A DNA stretch of 33,778 nucleotides from positions 1 through 33,778 of the forward strand of contig JAMOPG010000201.1 of NCBI GenBank assembly GCA_027064715.1, written 5' to 3'. The DNA comes from Desulfobacterales bacterium (lineage in GTDB: Bacteria > Desulfobacterota > Desulfovibrionia > Desulfovibrionales > Desulfothermaceae). Positions 32,756 to 33,778 of this stretch are shown in pieces. The position numbers and the translations under genes are program-made. The notes below the pieces were generated by a model, which did not search any database, was not told where the DNA came from, and was given only the letters and a program-made list of their open reading frames with translations. Within the stretch, counting starts at the first letter, position 1. The number at the start of each line of letters is the position of its first letter.

Positions 32756-33778
32756 ATGGTAAAAGAATATAATACATTATTTGTTACTGGTGGAGCAGGG
32801 TTTATAGGGTCGAATTTTATTAGATATGTGTTGGAAAAAACAGAATTTAAGGGCATTATTGTGAATTTAGATAAATTGACATATGCAGGAAATTTAGAAA
32901 ATCTTACAGATATTTATGAAAAATATAGTGGAGATAAGTATTTTTTTGAAAAAGTGGATATTTGTGATTTTAATAAATTAGAAAAGATTTTTGACAAATA
33001 TAATCCAGATGCAATTATTCATTTTGCCGCAGAATCCCACGTAGATAGATCGATTTATGGTCCAAAGGATTTTATAACTACCAACATTTTAGGTACTTTT
33101 AATCTCCTGGAAATTGCAAGAAAATTCTGGCAAGACAAATATGATAATACAAGGTTTCATCATATTAGTACAGATGAGGTATACGGTTCTTTGGGGGATA
33201 GAGGATATTTTTATGAACATAGTCCATATGAACCAAGGAGTCCATATTCGGCCTCAAAGGCGTCATCAGACCATCTGGTAATGGCATATTTTTACACTTA
33301 TGGAATGAATGTTGTAATAACCAATTGTTCAAACAATTACGGACCCTATCAATTTCCAGAAAAGCTTATTCCTCTTATGATTCTAAATATGTTGGAAGAA
33401 AAGCCCCTTCCTGTTTATGGTGACGGAAAAAATATAAGAGATTGGCTATATGTGGAAGATCATTGCAGGGGAGTTTGGTTAGTCTTAAATAGAGGAAGGC
33501 CAGGTGAGAAATACAATATTGGTGGTGAGAACGAGTGGCGTAATATAGACCTTATAAACAAACTTTGTGAGATTGTCGCAGAAAAAACTTATAAACCAAA
33601 GGATTTTTACAAAAGACTTATAACCTTTGTAAAAGACCGTCCAGGACACGACAGAAGATATGCCATAAATTGTGACAAAATAAAAAGGGAACTTGGTTGG
33701 AACCACAGTGTGGATTTTGAGACAGGTCTTGAAAAAACTGTTGAATGGTATCTGAACAATAAAAAGTGGATAGAGAAT
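32756..33778 (+). CDS. rfbB: dTDP-glucose 4,6-dehydratase RfbB, 3' end cut by window
   Basis: 341 codons open to the window edge. It makes dTDP-4-keto-6-deoxyglucose for dTDP-rhamnose and related surface sugars. NAD-binding [10 protein letters not shown] (11-20); [11 protein letters not shown] (90-100); the catalytic STDEVYGS (138-145) with the Asp-Glu pair D140/E141; and YSASK with Y164 and K168. [20 protein letters not shown] and [18 protein letters not shown] also match the family. The ATG follows GAGGAA. The last visible residues ([14 protein letters not shown]) are near the expected C-terminus, so only a few codons are missing. Further dTDP-rhamnose genes (rfbA, C, D) may follow outside the window. 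Confidence 0.95.
   Translation, partial: MVKEYNTLFVTGGAGFIGSNFIRYVLEKTEFKGIIVNLDKLTYAGNLENLTDIYEKYSGDKYFFEKVDICDFNKLEKIFDKYNPDAIIHFAAESHVDRSIYGPKDFITTNILGTFNLLEIARKFWQDKYDNTRFHHISTDEVYGSLGDRGYFYEHSPYEPRSPYSASKASSDHLVMAYFYTYGMNVVITNCSNNYGPYQFPEKLIPLMILNMLEEKPLPVYGDGKNIRDWLYVEDHCRGVWLVLNRGRPGEKYNIGGENEWRNIDLINKLCEIVAEKTYKPKDFYKRLITFVKDRPGHDRRYAINCDKIKRELGWNHSVDFETGLEKTVEWYLNNKKWIEN

Noticed and set aside
32517-32777. 86-codon minus-strand ORF upstream of rfbB
   Set aside because: It begins inside the rfbB coding region, has AT-driven composition and shows no recognisable motif.
1-33778. CRISPR arrays, rRNA genes, prophage modules
   Set aside because: No regularly spaced direct repeats, rRNA stretches or phage structural genes were seen in either strand.

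Overview
The window looks like a chromosomal segment of a low-GC, Gram-negative, anaerobic, flagellated bacterium. LpxB (lipid A) and the P- and L-ring proteins FlgI and FlgH point to an outer membrane. A class II (B12-dependent) ribonucleotide reductase and a HesB/IscA-type selenoprotein point to an anaerobe. Gene order and domain choices (a FlgJ rod-binding domain fused to an M23 peptidase; rimP-nusA-ylxR-infB-DUF503-nrnA-truB-rpsO-pnp; lpxB next to a Gfo/Idh oxidoreductase) fit sulfate-reducing Desulfobacterota, most likely Desulfovibrionales-like. That placement is inference from family knowledge, not from a marker gene.

Layout. 1-204: the 5' end of an IS200/IS605-type tnpB and its palindromic end. 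212-669: a HesB-like selenoprotein gene with an in-frame TGA, its terminator, promoter and a candidate operator. 750-3549: pgeF, a MoaB-less cinA and mgtE on the minus strand. The mgtE leader (about 3550-3712) can form two mutually exclusive structures, one of which hides the ribosome binding site. 3856-8784: nrdJ, cheX, an HDOD-domain gene and cheR, all minus. 9039-9512: a lone plus-strand DUF2284 gene whose transcript may be leaderless. 9589-19385: a nearly gapless minus-strand flagellar operon flgF-flgG-flgA-flgH-flgI-flgJ/M23-flgN-flgK-flgL behind a sigma-54-type promoter. 19599-29304: tRNA-Gly(CCC), a strong terminator, then the plus-strand translation and RNA-metabolism cluster rimP-nusA-ylxR-infB-DUF503-nrnA-truB-rpsO-pnp. 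29358-31471: lpxB and a Gfo/Idh/MocA oxidoreductase. 31546-31738: tRNA-Leu(CAG) and tRNA-Phe(GAA). 31798-32755: about 1 kb of AT-rich DNA without an intact gene, probably decayed mobile DNA. 32756-33778: rfbB, cut by the window end only a few codons before its expected stop.

How it works together. The flagellar operon builds the distal rod, P and L rings and hook-filament junction, with FlgN as chaperone of FlgK/FlgL. The neighbouring cheR, cheX and HDOD genes tie the other side of the DUF2284 gene to chemotaxis signalling. The rimP-pnp cluster serves ribosome maturation, transcription elongation and RNA turnover. lpxB, the oxidoreductase and rfbB belong to lipid A and surface-sugar synthesis. 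The two observations most worth following up are the mgtE leader RNA, which does not match the M-box that usually controls mgtE, and the selenoprotein, which ordinary gene calling would truncate.
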